From Clostridium sp. AF15-31 (GTDB taxonomy: Bacteria > Bacillota > Clostridia > Lachnospirales > Lachnospiraceae), in assembly GCF_003461625.1 (NCBI RefSeq), contig NZ_QTXL01000010.1, positions 1-37,942 of the forward strand: a DNA stretch of 37,942 nucleotides, in the 5' to 3' direction. The position numbers were made by a program, and so were the translations under genes. How positions within the stretch are numbered: the stretch's first letter is position 1; each line of letters opens with the position of its first letter. The notes beneath the pieces are model-generated. The model saw nothing but the letters and a program-made list of their open reading frames with translations. It ran no database searches and was not told where the DNA came from. This document shows positions 1-8,800 of this stretch, one piece after another.

Positions 1-507
1 AACAGTCTGAGTCATATTCATATGGTAAAAGATGATTTACTTGGCGAACAGGACTGGAAAGGCAATCTGGATATTCCTAACATCGTGATGATCGGATTGG
101 CAAAGGAGATACCGCTTAAGGAAGAAAGATATGAACTGCATCGCTTACTTGGAACGCTATTGTCACAGACAATGACGGCAGAACAAAAATTGAAGCTGAT
201 GAAACAAGAGTATGACATACCAGTAGACAGACACGGTATCAGAGACGAGGTGAAGATCATGTGTAATCTGAGTGAAGGCGTAGAAGAAATGGGATATGCG
301 AAGGGCGAAGCCGCTGGCAAAGCTGCTGGCAGGGCAGAAGGCGAAAAAATAGGCGAAGCACGAGGTAAGGTCAAAGGAAGATTAGAAGGAAGATCGGAAG
401 AAAGAGTTGATATTATCCTGAAAATGCATAAGAAAGGCTACACCTTAGAACAGATCATGGATGTAACCGATATGAGCGAATCGGAAATTAAGGCAATTAT
501 AGACTAA
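1..507 (+). CDS. Rpn family recombination-promoting nuclease / putative transposase, C-terminal part
   Basis: The reading frame is open to the left edge, so this is the 3' end of a longer gene and the ATG at 22 is probably internal. The visible 168 residues contain an amphipathic helical stretch, then an Ala/Gly/Glu/Lys-rich repeat (GEAAGKAAGRAEGEKIGEA), then a short helix-turn-helix-like tail (GYTLEQIMDVTDMSESEIKAII). That tail layout is characteristic of Rpn/PD-(D/E)XK nuclease family transposase proteins, which are abundant in Lachnospiraceae. The catalytic nuclease core would lie upstream, outside the window. The repeat-rich linker is prone to length change. A hairpin with a T-rich tail follows at 546. 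Family assignment rests on the tail alone; the activity of the intact protein cannot be judged here. Confidence 0.7.
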   Translation, partial: NSLSHIHMVKDDLLGEQDWKGNLDIPNIVMIGLAKEIPLKEERYELHRLLGTLLSQTMTAEQKLKLMKQEYDIPVDRHGIRDEVKIMCNLSEGVEEMGYAKGEAAGKAAGRAEGEKIGEARGKVKGRLEGRSEERVDIILKMHKKGYTLEQIMDVTDMSESEIKAIID

Positions 508-545
508 AGACACAAGCAGGACAGGTAACATGTATATTTTAGTAG

Positions 546-584
546 AAGTCCAGATATGGCAGAAATGCTGTATCTGGACTTTTA
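546..584 (+). terminator. Rho-independent terminator after the Rpn gene
   Basis: An 11-bp perfect stem (AAGTCCAGATA at 546-556 with TATCTGGACTT at 571-581) encloses a 14-base loop and runs into TTTATGCTTT. It lies 38 bases past the stop codon of the nuclease gene. Confidence 0.75.
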
Positions 585-633
585 TGCTTTATTACAGATA
601 TCAGGAAATTTGATAATTTATCTAAAAAGTTAA

Positions 634-867
634 AAAGAATTTGTACACTATTGGAGTCAAGATGCATATGGATATCAGATTTGTTATTCTTCTAAGAAAA
701 ATATGAGTGGAGCAAAGAAAAAAGTAACAAAGAAATTATCCAAGACATTAACCGGATTAAAATCTAAAAAGAAATACTACGTTAAGGTTCGTGCATTTAA
801 GAAGGATTCTACCGGAAACCGGGTGTATGGAAAATGGAGTGCTGTAAAAACAGTCAAGATTAAATAA
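634..867 (+). pseudogene. Stranded fibronectin type III domain fragment (end of a secreted protein gene)
   Basis: An open frame from just after a stop at 631-633 to TAA at 865-867 encodes about 77 residues. They read as the C-terminal part of a bacterial fibronectin type III repeat: W, then DAYGYQICYSSKKN, TLTGLKSKKKYYVKVRAF, and a final GKWSAVKTVKIK. This closing motif typically ends large secreted Lachnospiraceae surface proteins. There is no ribosome binding site, signal peptide or upstream coding frame (only 126 bases separate it from the nuclease stop), so it cannot be an intact gene. I read it as the remnant left after deletion or transposition removed the rest. An internal ATG at 703 exists but has no good Shine-Dalgarno. 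Confidence 0.65.
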
Positions 868-926
868 TCTGGTATTAGATGTGTAGCGCTCACAGAAAAA
901 AGTAGAGTGTAAGTATAAGGAAGAGT

Positions 927-964
927 AAAAACTGCCGCCAGTCATTCAACTGGCGGCAGTTTTT
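927..964. terminator. Strong bidirectional terminator
   Basis: A 16-bp perfect inverted repeat (927-942 and 949-964) with the six-base loop CATTCA has five A on the left and T runs on the right. It can stop transcription from both sides. It lies between the plus-strand FN3 fragment and the convergent ATC-hydrolase-family gene. Confidence 0.9.
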
Positions 965-1017
965 GTGTTCTTTGTTTATTAATTTTTTCGTATTTGAATG
1001 TTGCCGGTCGTATAAAA

Positions 1018-1623
1018 TCATTTTCTTCCATATCGGAAATCGCAAGAATCTGCACCTTCGGCGATCGTCTTTGTCCGGATGAGCTTCATCTGCATCATGT
1101 CTGCAAGAACATAGTCCATGCGGCACAGATATTTTGCCAGTTCAAAGCAGCCTTCATCCCGGCACAGATTACAGATACCACAGGTATGATAATCATAACC
1201 AAGTTCAAAATCATCCTGTGGAGTTCCTTCGATGATATCAACAACCCAGTCGTTTTCATATCTGCGTAAATGGGAATTTGCTGACCATTTCAGTCTGTCC
1301 GGCATCTTCTTTTTATCAAGATAGCTGTTGGCATTTCCAACTGCTATATGAAACAGCTTGTTGGAAGATAAGCCGACCTTGTACAGTTCATAGCAGGCTT
1401 CCGGTGACAGTGGGGTTTTACGGTTTAAGGCGATAAAATATGCGCCCATGCAATAGGAACTCATAAGTCTGGATTTGCCAATATCCTTTGCATTTTTCAT
1501 AATCGATACATATTCCTGCTTTATTGCTTTTTTATTAATATTCAATTTCTGTTTTGCTGCCTGCTTCATACAGGAGCTGTGATAAAAATATCCAAATAAT
1601 TTCTGTGTAAATCCATATTCCAT
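1018..1623 (-). CDS. L-2-amino-thiazoline-4-carboxylic acid (ATC) hydrolase family protein
   Basis: The 201-residue protein matches the ATC hydrolase family, named after the enzyme that opens the thiazoline ring of ATC to S-carbamoyl-cysteine in Pseudomonas L-cysteine production. Most Firmicute members have no proven substrate. Visible hallmarks are a conserved N-terminal helical part, several cysteines and histidines in the middle (HTCGICNLCRDEGC, around residues 146-160), and the near-terminal CDFRY motif that marks the family. The start is supported by GGAGG nine bases upstream. The gene is the last of a minus-strand unit led by a TetR regulator, with a methyltransferase remnant between them. 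Co-occurrence with TetR and a SAM-dependent methyltransferase suggests a small detoxification or modification cassette; this is inference. Confidence 0.75.
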   Translation of the reverse strand: MEYGFTQKLFGYFYHSSCMKQAAKQKLNINKKAIKQEYVSIMKNAKDIGKSRLMSSYCMGAYFIALNRKTPLSPEACYELYKVGLSSNKLFHIAVGNANSYLDKKKMPDRLKWSANSHLRRYENDWVVDIIEGTPQDDFELGYDYHTCGICNLCRDEGCFELAKYLCRMDYVLADMMQMKLIRTKTIAEGADSCDFRYGRK

Positions 1624-1639
1624 TTTAAGCTGCCTCCAT

Positions 1640-1741
1640 ATTAATCAAATTCCAATTCGATGATCTGGCACATTTTCTTCCATATAGAGGAATTAATAAT
1701 GTTTCCTGTACGGTTCCTTTTTCAATCTTAATTTTTTCCAT
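1640..1741 (-). pseudogene. Class I SAM-dependent methyltransferase reduced to 33 codons by internal deletion
   Basis: An ATG at 1741, preceded by a strong AGGAGG nine bases upstream, opens a frame of only 33 codons ending at TAA (1640-1642). Its first 24 residues (MEKIKIEKGTVQETLLIPLY, then GRKM) match what I recall as the N-terminus of class I methyltransferases of the leucine carboxyl methyltransferase/Tcmp type, which are normally about 270 residues. The frame then passes straight into CQIIELEFD and stops. The start overlaps the TetR stop by 14 bases, and the ATC-hydrolase start follows within 17 bases. The simplest reading is a large deletion that removed the catalytic core but kept the operon spacing and translation signals. 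A genuine short peptide is the alternative. Confidence 0.6.
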
Positions 1742-2393
1742 GTTTTGGTTCCTCCTGTTTTTTTATTCCAAGTGCTGCTTCCAGTCCATGAAGCAGAATG
1801 TTCATTGCTTCTAAAAATGCCTGTTTGCTCTCGGGGGTGATCCCGTTTTTGCAGGAATCATCTGCGATTATTTCACAGACCATCGAGAACTCAGAGGATG
1901 AGAGAATATAGACTGTTTTTTCTGATAATTGATTTGATGCAAGTCCTCGTTTGTATAATTCGGAATAATACTGCATTGCAAATCCGCTACATCGTTCAAT
2001 GTAGATTTTACGAAAACGGCTCAGGTATGTACCGGAGTCATTTTTTAAAAGCATGTGAAATAACTGCATGTCATCCTCTAACAGCTCAAAGGTGCGGATG
2101 GATATCCCGGAATATAAGACCTGAAGTAACTGATCATCTGTCATGGAAGTAAAATCTGCATGCAGCATAGATTCGGAAAGCAGCATAAGCTTATTTCCGC
2201 TTTCCGCAAAGATTTCTTCAAACATATCTTCTTTGCCGGAAAAGTGTTTATAGATCGCTCCGGGGGTGATTCCGGCTTTGGCTGCGATCCTGCGCATGGA
2301 AGCTTCCTGATATCCATATGTCAGAAAGATATCTTTGGCACTCGTAAGGATTGCCGTTCTGGTTGCTTTTGTACTTTCTCGGATTGTTCTCAC
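1728..2393 (-). CDS. TetR/AcrR family transcriptional regulator
   Basis: The 221-residue protein has the standard TetR N-terminal DNA-binding domain: helix 1 ILTSAKDIFLTYGYQEASMRR, then the helix-turn-helix IAAKAGITPGAIYKHFSGKEDMF (about residues 35-60). A variable ligand-binding C-terminal domain follows. It probably represses its own operon, because a perfect palindrome lies directly at the promoter (2411-2425). It heads the minus-strand unit with the truncated methyltransferase and the ATC-hydrolase-family gene. The inducer is unknown. Its C-terminus overlaps the methyltransferase start by 14 bases, which implies translational coupling in the ancestral operon. Confidence 0.9.
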   Translation of the reverse strand: MRTIRESTKATRTAILTSAKDIFLTYGYQEASMRRIAAKAGITPGAIYKHFSGKEDMFEEIFAESGNKLMLLSESMLHADFTSMTDDQLLQVLYSGISIRTFELLEDDMQLFHMLLKNDSGTYLSRFRKIYIERCSGFAMQYYSELYKRGLASNQLSEKTVYILSSSEFSMVCEIIADDSCKNGITPESKQAFLEAMNILLHGLEAALGIKKQEEPKHGKN

Positions 2394-2410
2394 TCCTTTT
2401 TGTTCAAATG

Positions 2411-2425
2411 GTAAACACTGTTTAC
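2411..2425. promoter_or_regulatory. Predicted TetR operator (15-bp perfect palindrome)
   Basis: GTAAACACTGTTTAC has two 7-base half-sites around a central C. It sits immediately downstream of the predicted -10 box of the TetR promoter, which is a classic position for autorepression. It is the only clear palindrome in this intergenic region. Confidence 0.65.
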
Positions 2426-2454
2426 TTTATAGCACAGATCATAAATGAAATCAA
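2426..2454 (-). promoter_or_regulatory. Sigma-A type promoter of the TetR operon
   Basis: On the minus strand TTGATT (2449-2454) and TATAAA (2426-2431) are separated by 17 bases. The palindromic operator abuts the -10 box on its downstream side. Confidence 0.6.
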
Positions 2455-2492
2455 GAAAATAATGAATATAAGATTAAAACAATTACTTGCGT

Positions 2493-2566
2493 TATAGAAG
2501 AAAGTTAGGTAAAATAATTTCTGTATGTAAAATGCTAGAAATGAATGATACTATATAGAAGAAAGT
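2493..2566 (+). repeat. Two direct repeats of a 13-mer upstream of the glycerophosphotransferase gene
   Basis: TATAGAAGAAAGT occurs at 2493-2505 and again at 2554-2566, 61 bases apart, in an AT-rich region just before the 2592 start. The repeats could be regulatory sites or chance; no protein partner can be named. Confidence 0.35.
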
Positions 2567-2591
2567 AAAGTAGTTGTGAGGGAGATGGACG

Positions 2592-5564
2592 ATGAAATTA
2601 TCCATTTTGTGTTGTTTAACGGACGAAGAAGAATTAAACAAGGCGACCATTGAAGTATTTGAAAAGATGGCGGCATATGGGCTTGGTAAGAATAATAAAG
2701 TCCGGATCGGTGAAGAATTTGCAAATGCAGCAGGGGAAGGCAGTATGGCATCTGCAGAAGGAAGCAGTACTGATATTGGCGACAGTGATCTGTCGGCGGA
2801 TGATATTTCTCAGGAAAAGATCAGCATGGGTGAAAAGAAGAAGCATGCTGAGGCTGAGAAAGAAAAAGAAGAAAAGAAATCAGAGACTGTAGTTTCGGAT
2901 GCGCAGATGGCAGAGTATTCGGTTCAGTTTGTGCTGAATACCAGTCAGGTAACAGCAGATAAAGACTGGTATAATAATGTGATCACCAGGATCGGTAATC
3001 CTGCATTTACGGTAACAATTGACGATACCGCATATACTGCACCGGCAGAAGCATATCATCAGATGGCAGAGAAAGCAGAGGGAGATTACTGTGTATTTAT
3101 AGAAGCCGGAGATGTGATCTCAGAGAATCTGGCAGAGATCCTTACAAATGGAATTACAATCTGCCCGGGATATCATGTATATATGATCGCAAAAACATTT
3201 GCAAATGCAACGAAAGGTGCATTTCGTAATTTCTTAAAAGTTACAGACAGTAAAAAGGAATTAAAAGCATTTTATGTGATCGATCTGAAGAATAAATACG
3301 ACTGTTATCCATTTACTTTTGCAGGAACAATTTTAAAAACGGATATTTTAAAACAACATAATGTCAATACATCACTGGGATTGGAAATAGAACGTGATTT
3401 CTTCCTTCGTTTGATGGCAGAAGAAATGAAGGTTGTATATCTTCCGGGTGTGGAATATACAGCATACGAATATGAGGAACATGATATTACATTTTATCGT
3501 GGATTGTATATGCAGGAGTGGTATTTTGATTCTATTACAGAATTCTGGATGCCGTTCTTAACAGAAATGAAAGAAAAATATGGAAGGATACCGGTATTTA
3601 TCCAGTATAATTTCATGTATTCCATACATGCCAGATTTGAAGGCAACATGGACAATCGGAACAAGCATGTGATCGAGGAAGGCCATGGCGAGGAATATCT
3701 GGAACTGATAGGTAAGGCACTTGGATTGATTGAAGAGAGTATCATGCTGAACCGGAATAAGATAGCGGCATGTATCACAGGTGATACGATGAAATGGGTG
3801 TATGGTATCTTACGAAATGGACAGGATTATAGGTTTCAGCGATTTTTCCTTGCAGGAAAGATCTATTATGGAATCGGGGATACCCTGTTTAATTCAGTTA
3901 TGAGCTTAAGCACTAACATCCTGTTCATCAATTACAGAGATGGTAAGCTGGAGATCGATGGAACGGTTCATCCGATCCTGTACTCCATGGCGGACGAGAT
4001 TTATTTCAAATATAACAATGTCAAATATAAGATCGAATATAACGGACGATATGGTCTGACAAAGGCATTTGGAGCAGCTATCTGTAAGAGGCATTCTTTC
4101 CATCTGAGTATTCCGGTCGCAAAGAAAAATGAAACAGCAATATCCTGTGAGGCGAAATTCGGAACGCAGATCGAGGCAATCACACTTCGTTTCCCATCCC
4201 ATTTCAGTCGGGTATGTGGAGCCTTTACAAACAGCCACTGGTTCTTTGGAGATAACAGAGAGTATATGATGACATCTGAGCGGAGAAGTATGGTGATCCG
4301 TAAGGTTAGCAAGTCACAGAAATTTGTAAAAGAGCTTAAGTTACTGAAGGATATGTTTAAGAAGGATAACTGGACAAGAAAGTATGCGATATTCAGAATG
4401 CTGTACTTTATCTGTCGTCCATTTATGACCAGAAAGCCGATCTGGATGTATATTGATAAGATTTACAAGGGCGGGGATTCATCTGAGTACCTGTATAAAT
4501 ATGCCAGTGCACAAAACAGCAAGGATATTAAGCATTATTATCTGGTTGATAAGAAGAGTACCGATTATAAACGCCTGAAGAAGGAAGGCTACAAGCCGTT
4601 GGTGCGTGATTCCTTAAAGCACAGACTGGTATTCTTATATGCAGATATGATGGTGATATCGAATTCAACTGTGTATGCGTTTAACGGATATAAGCTGAAG
4701 AATTCCGCATTTATCCGTGATCTTCCGCATTTTCATGTCTGCTGTGTTCAGCATGGTATGTCGATCCAGAAGATCGCGATCGCACAGAACCGTCTGCGAG
4801 ACAATCTCAGACTTTATTTCTGTGCATCCAAGTATGAGATCGAGAACCTGTCACGACCGGTATATGATTATGTTGGCTATGATGCATTGAGGCTGACCGG
4901 TGTACCACGTTATGATGGCTTGAAGGATCGGGCAAAGAAACAGATTATGATCAGCCCGACCTGGAGAATGCAGGCAGCAATGCCGGTGCGTACCAGTGAG
5001 AGTGAGCAGCGTGATTACAATCCACTGTTTAAAGAATCCGAATACTTTAAGGTATTCAATGCACTTATTAATGATAAGCGTCTGATCGAAGCAGCAGAGA
5101 AATACGGATATCGGATCAAATATGTTCTACATCCGATCGTAAGTTCTCAGGTGGAAGATTTTGATAAGAATGATTTTGTAGATATTGTTCCTGCAGTTGG
5201 TGATATGAGCTATGAAGATATGTTCTGTGAATCCAGCCTGATGGTAACGGACTTCTCAGGTATTCAGTTCGATTTTGCTTATATGAGAAAGCCATTGGTA
5301 TATCTGCATCATAAGGATATTCCACAGCATTACGAGGAAGGAACCTTCCATTATGATACGATGGCATTTGGTGAGATCTGTCATGATAATGATGAGCTGA
5401 TCGATACTTTGATCGAGTATATGCAGAATGACTGCAAGATGAAGCCGGAATATGTAAAGCGTGCGGATGATTTCTTCTACTACAGAGATCACAATAACTG
5501 CGAGAGAATTTACAAAGAAATGATCGACTATCAGGAGAAATATGTTCTTCCTGAAAGATATTAA
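2592..5564 (+). CDS. Bifunctional glycosyltransferase / CDP-glycerol:glycerophosphate glycerophosphotransferase
   Basis: The 990-residue protein is predicted to build a teichoic-acid-like glycerol phosphate polymer at the cytoplasmic face of the membrane. The C-terminal half (about 620-970) is a TagF/TagB-type domain: FHVCCVQHGMSIQKIA with its histidine at 721, SPTWR with T790, a downstream LHPI, and the CDP-glycerol site MVTDFSGIQFDFAY at 884-897. The N-terminal half resembles a GT-A (GT2) domain (ILCCLTDEEELNKATIEVFEKM, then VQFVLNTSQ, then DYCVFIEAGDVISENLAEIL), but it is split by a low-complexity charged segment at about residues 35-105. No signal peptide is seen. GGGAG upstream supports the start. 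A terminator follows at 5581, so it is probably monocistronic. Acceptor and sugar donor are not readable from sequence. Confidence 0.85.
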   Translation: MKLSILCCLTDEEELNKATIEVFEKMAAYGLGKNNKVRIGEEFANAAGEGSMASAEGSSTDIGDSDLSADDISQEKISMGEKKKHAEAEKEKEEKKSETVVSDAQMAEYSVQFVLNTSQVTADKDWYNNVITRIGNPAFTVTIDDTAYTAPAEAYHQMAEKAEGDYCVFIEAGDVISENLAEILTNGITICPGYHVYMIAKTFANATKGAFRNFLKVTDSKKELKAFYVIDLKNKYDCYPFTFAGTILKTDILKQHNVNTSLGLEIERDFFLRLMAEEMKVVYLPGVEYTAYEYEEHDITFYRGLYMQEWYFDSITEFWMPFLTEMKEKYGRIPVFIQYNFMYSIHARFEGNMDNRNKHVIEEGHGEEYLELIGKALGLIEESIMLNRNKIAACITGDTMKWVYGILRNGQDYRFQRFFLAGKIYYGIGDTLFNSVMSLSTNILFINYRDGKLEIDGTVHPILYSMADEIYFKYNNVKYKIEYNGRYGLTKAFGAAICKRHSFHLSIPVAKKNETAISCEAKFGTQIEAITLRFPSHFSRVCGAFTNSHWFFGDNREYMMTSERRSMVIRKVSKSQKFVKELKLLKDMFKKDNWTRKYAIFRMLYFICRPFMTRKPIWMYIDKIYKGGDSSEYLYKYASAQNSKDIKHYYLVDKKSTDYKRLKKEGYKPLVRDSLKHRLVFLYADMMVISNSTVYAFNGYKLKNSAFIRDLPHFHVCCVQHGMSIQKIAIAQNRLRDNLRLYFCASKYEIENLSRPVYDYVGYDALRLTGVPRYDGLKDRAKKQIMISPTWRMQAAMPVRTSESEQRDYNPLFKESEYFKVFNALINDKRLIEAAEKYGYRIKYVLHPIVSSQVEDFDKNDFVDIVPAVGDMSYEDMFCESSLMVTDFSGIQFDFAYMRKPLVYLHHKDIPQHYEEGTFHYDTMAFGEICHDNDELIDTLIEYMQNDCKMKPEYVKRADDFFYYRDHNNCERIYKEMIDYQEKYVLPERY

Positions 5565-5580
5565 CGAAATACAAATTAAT

Positions 5581-5663
5581 AAAAACAGGCGGTTATCAGT
5601 CTGGATATGCATGATAAAGAGTGAATGCATATCTGCGAAGATCTGGTGGTTGCCTGTTTTTTT
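5581..5663 (+). terminator. Long hairpin terminator after the glycerophosphotransferase gene
   Basis: AAAAACAGGC at 5581-5590 pairs with GCCTGTTTTT ending at 5661. The stem continues through a run of G-U wobble pairs (GGTTATCAG with CTGGTGGTT). An inner stem GATATGCAT/ATGCATATC closes the loop. The U tract supports termination. The roughly 80-base stem is longer than a usual terminator. Confidence 0.7.
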
Positions 5664-5813
5664 GCTGCCACGATATGGAAAGGAAGAGAAAATTTTACAG
5701 CATCTGTAGATTAGTGATTGTGCAGAGCGTAAATGCCATGATAAAATATGTTTAATATCTGCGGAGATGAATAGAGGAAGACAGATCATATAAATGAAAA
5801 GGAGCGAGTGACT

Positions 5814-8800
5814 ATGAAAAAATGGAAGAAATTAACTGTGGCATTAGCTGGAATTGCCGCTTGTGTTGGACTGATCGGAAGTCCGGCTATGGTACAGGCA
5901 AAGGAAGATTCTGCAAAGGCTGTATTGCAGACACAGACAGTATCTGAATCAGACCAGACAGAAGCGGAGCTATCGGCTGTAAAGGCGGTAAAGCTGAATG
6001 CGGATAAGGTTGGGGAGACGACCTCCTACAATGATATGATGTATTCACCGGAGAAGAATGGAATTTATTTTGTCCATACAGTAGGTGAGGTTTATGGAAA
6101 TTACAGGACATACGAGATCGTATTCTATGATATTTCCAAGAATACATATACGACGGTATATACAAGTGAACGTGGGGTTGAAGAGTCTTATATGGATGAT
6201 AATGCCATATATTTTGCGAAAACGGATGTATCATATACGAATAACGAAAATACAGGTTCTTATGATTGTACATGTGATTTAGAGATCACAAATTATAATT
6301 TTAAGACAGGAACAGTAAATAAGCAGGCATTTGAAACATTGGATATTGGTGCGAACTGGGCAAATCCTATATCTACATTTGGAGTCGATTCATATGGAAG
6401 ATATTATATTGCGACCAATGAAGATAAATTGTATCTGTTCAATTCCGAAGGAAAATTATTGAGTACGACCAAATGTGGAAGTGAGATATATGAATTTGCA
6501 GGCTTTGATAAAACGAATGGTAATTTTTATTACCGAGGATCAGAGAACTGGAGATATTGGGGATATGATCACAGCATGGCAAGTCTGAAGGCTGGCAAGG
6601 TAAACAGCGATAATTCTATCACGATCAAGGGAGAGAATATGATGTATCTCTACCAGGATGGATGGTTTGCACATAAGGCTCCGATCCGGATGTTAAATGA
6701 CAGGTATCTGGTATCTCTGTCTACATTTAATGGGAACATCTGTGTACTGATAGATTCGAATCAGTATGATATAAATGATGTAACCCAGAGCTCTACAAGT
6801 ATTAACCTGATTGATAGCAGTGTATCCGTATCACCAATCAACATTGCAAATAAAAAAGCATTGAAGATGGCGTTTTACACAGCTGATTCATATTACGGCG
6901 ATGGATATATTGACCTTACAAGCATCGGACCAAGATGTGCATTAAACAGCACAGCAAAGTCTCTGATCGTAAAAACAGATGAGACGGTATTAACAGAATA
7001 CGACATAGCAAAGCAAAAAGAGAAGATACGGTTACAGACAAAGTACCCGGTCTATACATTTTTCATGGACAAATCCACCTGTGTAGTAGTAGAGAAAAAG
7101 AATGACAATTATTATCTGGAAACATTTGACTGGACATATCCGACAACCTTCCGTGTGAGTGCACCGGCCAGTATGAAGGTAGGAGCATCGGGAACAGCCG
7201 CCTGCAGTACAAATGGTGGCTTTGCTCTGGACTATACTTATAAAAGTTCAGATCCAAAGATCGTAAGTGTCGATAAGAATGGCAATTTAAATGCATGGAA
7301 AAAGGGAACGGCAACGATCACGATCAAGGCAGATCCGATCAATGTGAAGAAGACGATCACGATCAAGGTAACAGATTCGACTTTATCAAAGAGCAGTAAA
7401 ACTTATAAATCGACCGGAGCAGTCGGTACAGCATCAGCAACCATGCATCTGAGTACAAACAGTGGATATACATATGGAAATGTACAGACCGCTTATCTGA
7501 ATGCAAGATCCGATGGAACCTTTGAGCGTGTAGAGTATATCAGAGGTTTGGTAGTTCGCGAGGTTTATGATTCTTCTTATCGGTTAAAGAGCCGGAAAAA
7601 GATCAAATGCGAACTCCCGTTATTTGGCGGATATTATAATGGAGAGAAATACAACTATCTTGTATTTGGACAGTCAAATACAAAGGAGAGCAAGACAAAG
7701 GAAGTTATCCGTGTTGTAAAGTATGATAAAAACTGGAAGCGGATCGGAGCCTGCCGGATCAAGGGAGCAAATACATACATGCCATTTGATGCAGGTGGAC
7801 TTTCAATGACAGAAACAGCAGGTAAATTATATATACACACCTGTCATACGATGTTTGCCAGCAGCGACGGATATCATCATCAGGCAAACTGTACCTTTGT
7901 AGTAAAAGAGAGCAATATGAAGCTGGCAGATTCGTATTATGATGTTATGAATCTGTCAGAGGGTTATGTCAGCCATTCATTTGCACAGCAGATTGAAACA
8001 GATGGTAAGTACATTTATCGTGCAGATCTGGGAGATGCTTATCCAAGGGGTATTGCGCTTACAGCAACGAAAGTCGGAGATCAGGTAAAGGATCCGTCCA
8101 TGTATGGAACGGTTATTGCGATTCCGGGAGACACAGGATATAACTATACCGGTTATACATTAAATGATCTGAAGCTTGGAACCAATAACTATATTCTGAC
8201 CGGAACAGGCATCAAGAACGAAAAGACCTCTGTAAGAAATATCTATGTGAATGCAGGATCGAAGACACATTTGCAGACAGGTGCAAAGTGGATCACGAAC
8301 TATACAGCGAAGGATAAGATCACGGTTATGAATCCAAAGCTTGTAAAATTGTCGGGAACACAGTTCCTGTTATTATGGGAAGAAAAGAATACAGTGAAGA
8401 ATACTTATACAACGAAGATGGTGCTGCTGGATGAAAGTGGAAATAAAACCTCGGAGATCTGTTCTTCTCCACTGGCACTTGCGATGTGTGAGCCGGTTGT
8501 AACCAAATCCGGTACGGTTATATGGTATGTAACCAATAACGATTCACCGGTATTTGTCGAGATCAATCCATATCAGTTATCCAAGGTACAGAAAAAAGCC
8601 AGGAACGTAAAGACCTTCAAAACCGACAAGACAGAGTCATTTGATAATGGACAGAAGAGTGGATACCGGAAGGGTGATATCTATATCAAGGATAAGATGA
8701 TTTATAAGATCACATCATCAAAGACGGTTGCCTTTGGCGGAGTTACTTCAAATACCATCACATCACTTTCAATTCCTAAGACTGTGAAGATTGGAAAGAA

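Noticed and set aside
994..1269. Plus-strand frame of 91 codons
   Set aside because: Antisense to the CDFRY end of the ATC-hydrolase-family gene; no ribosome site.
5116..5789. Overlapping minus-strand frames (152 and 177 codons) around the end of the glycerophosphotransferase gene
   Set aside because: Antisense shadows of a clearly conserved gene and its terminator; no start signals.
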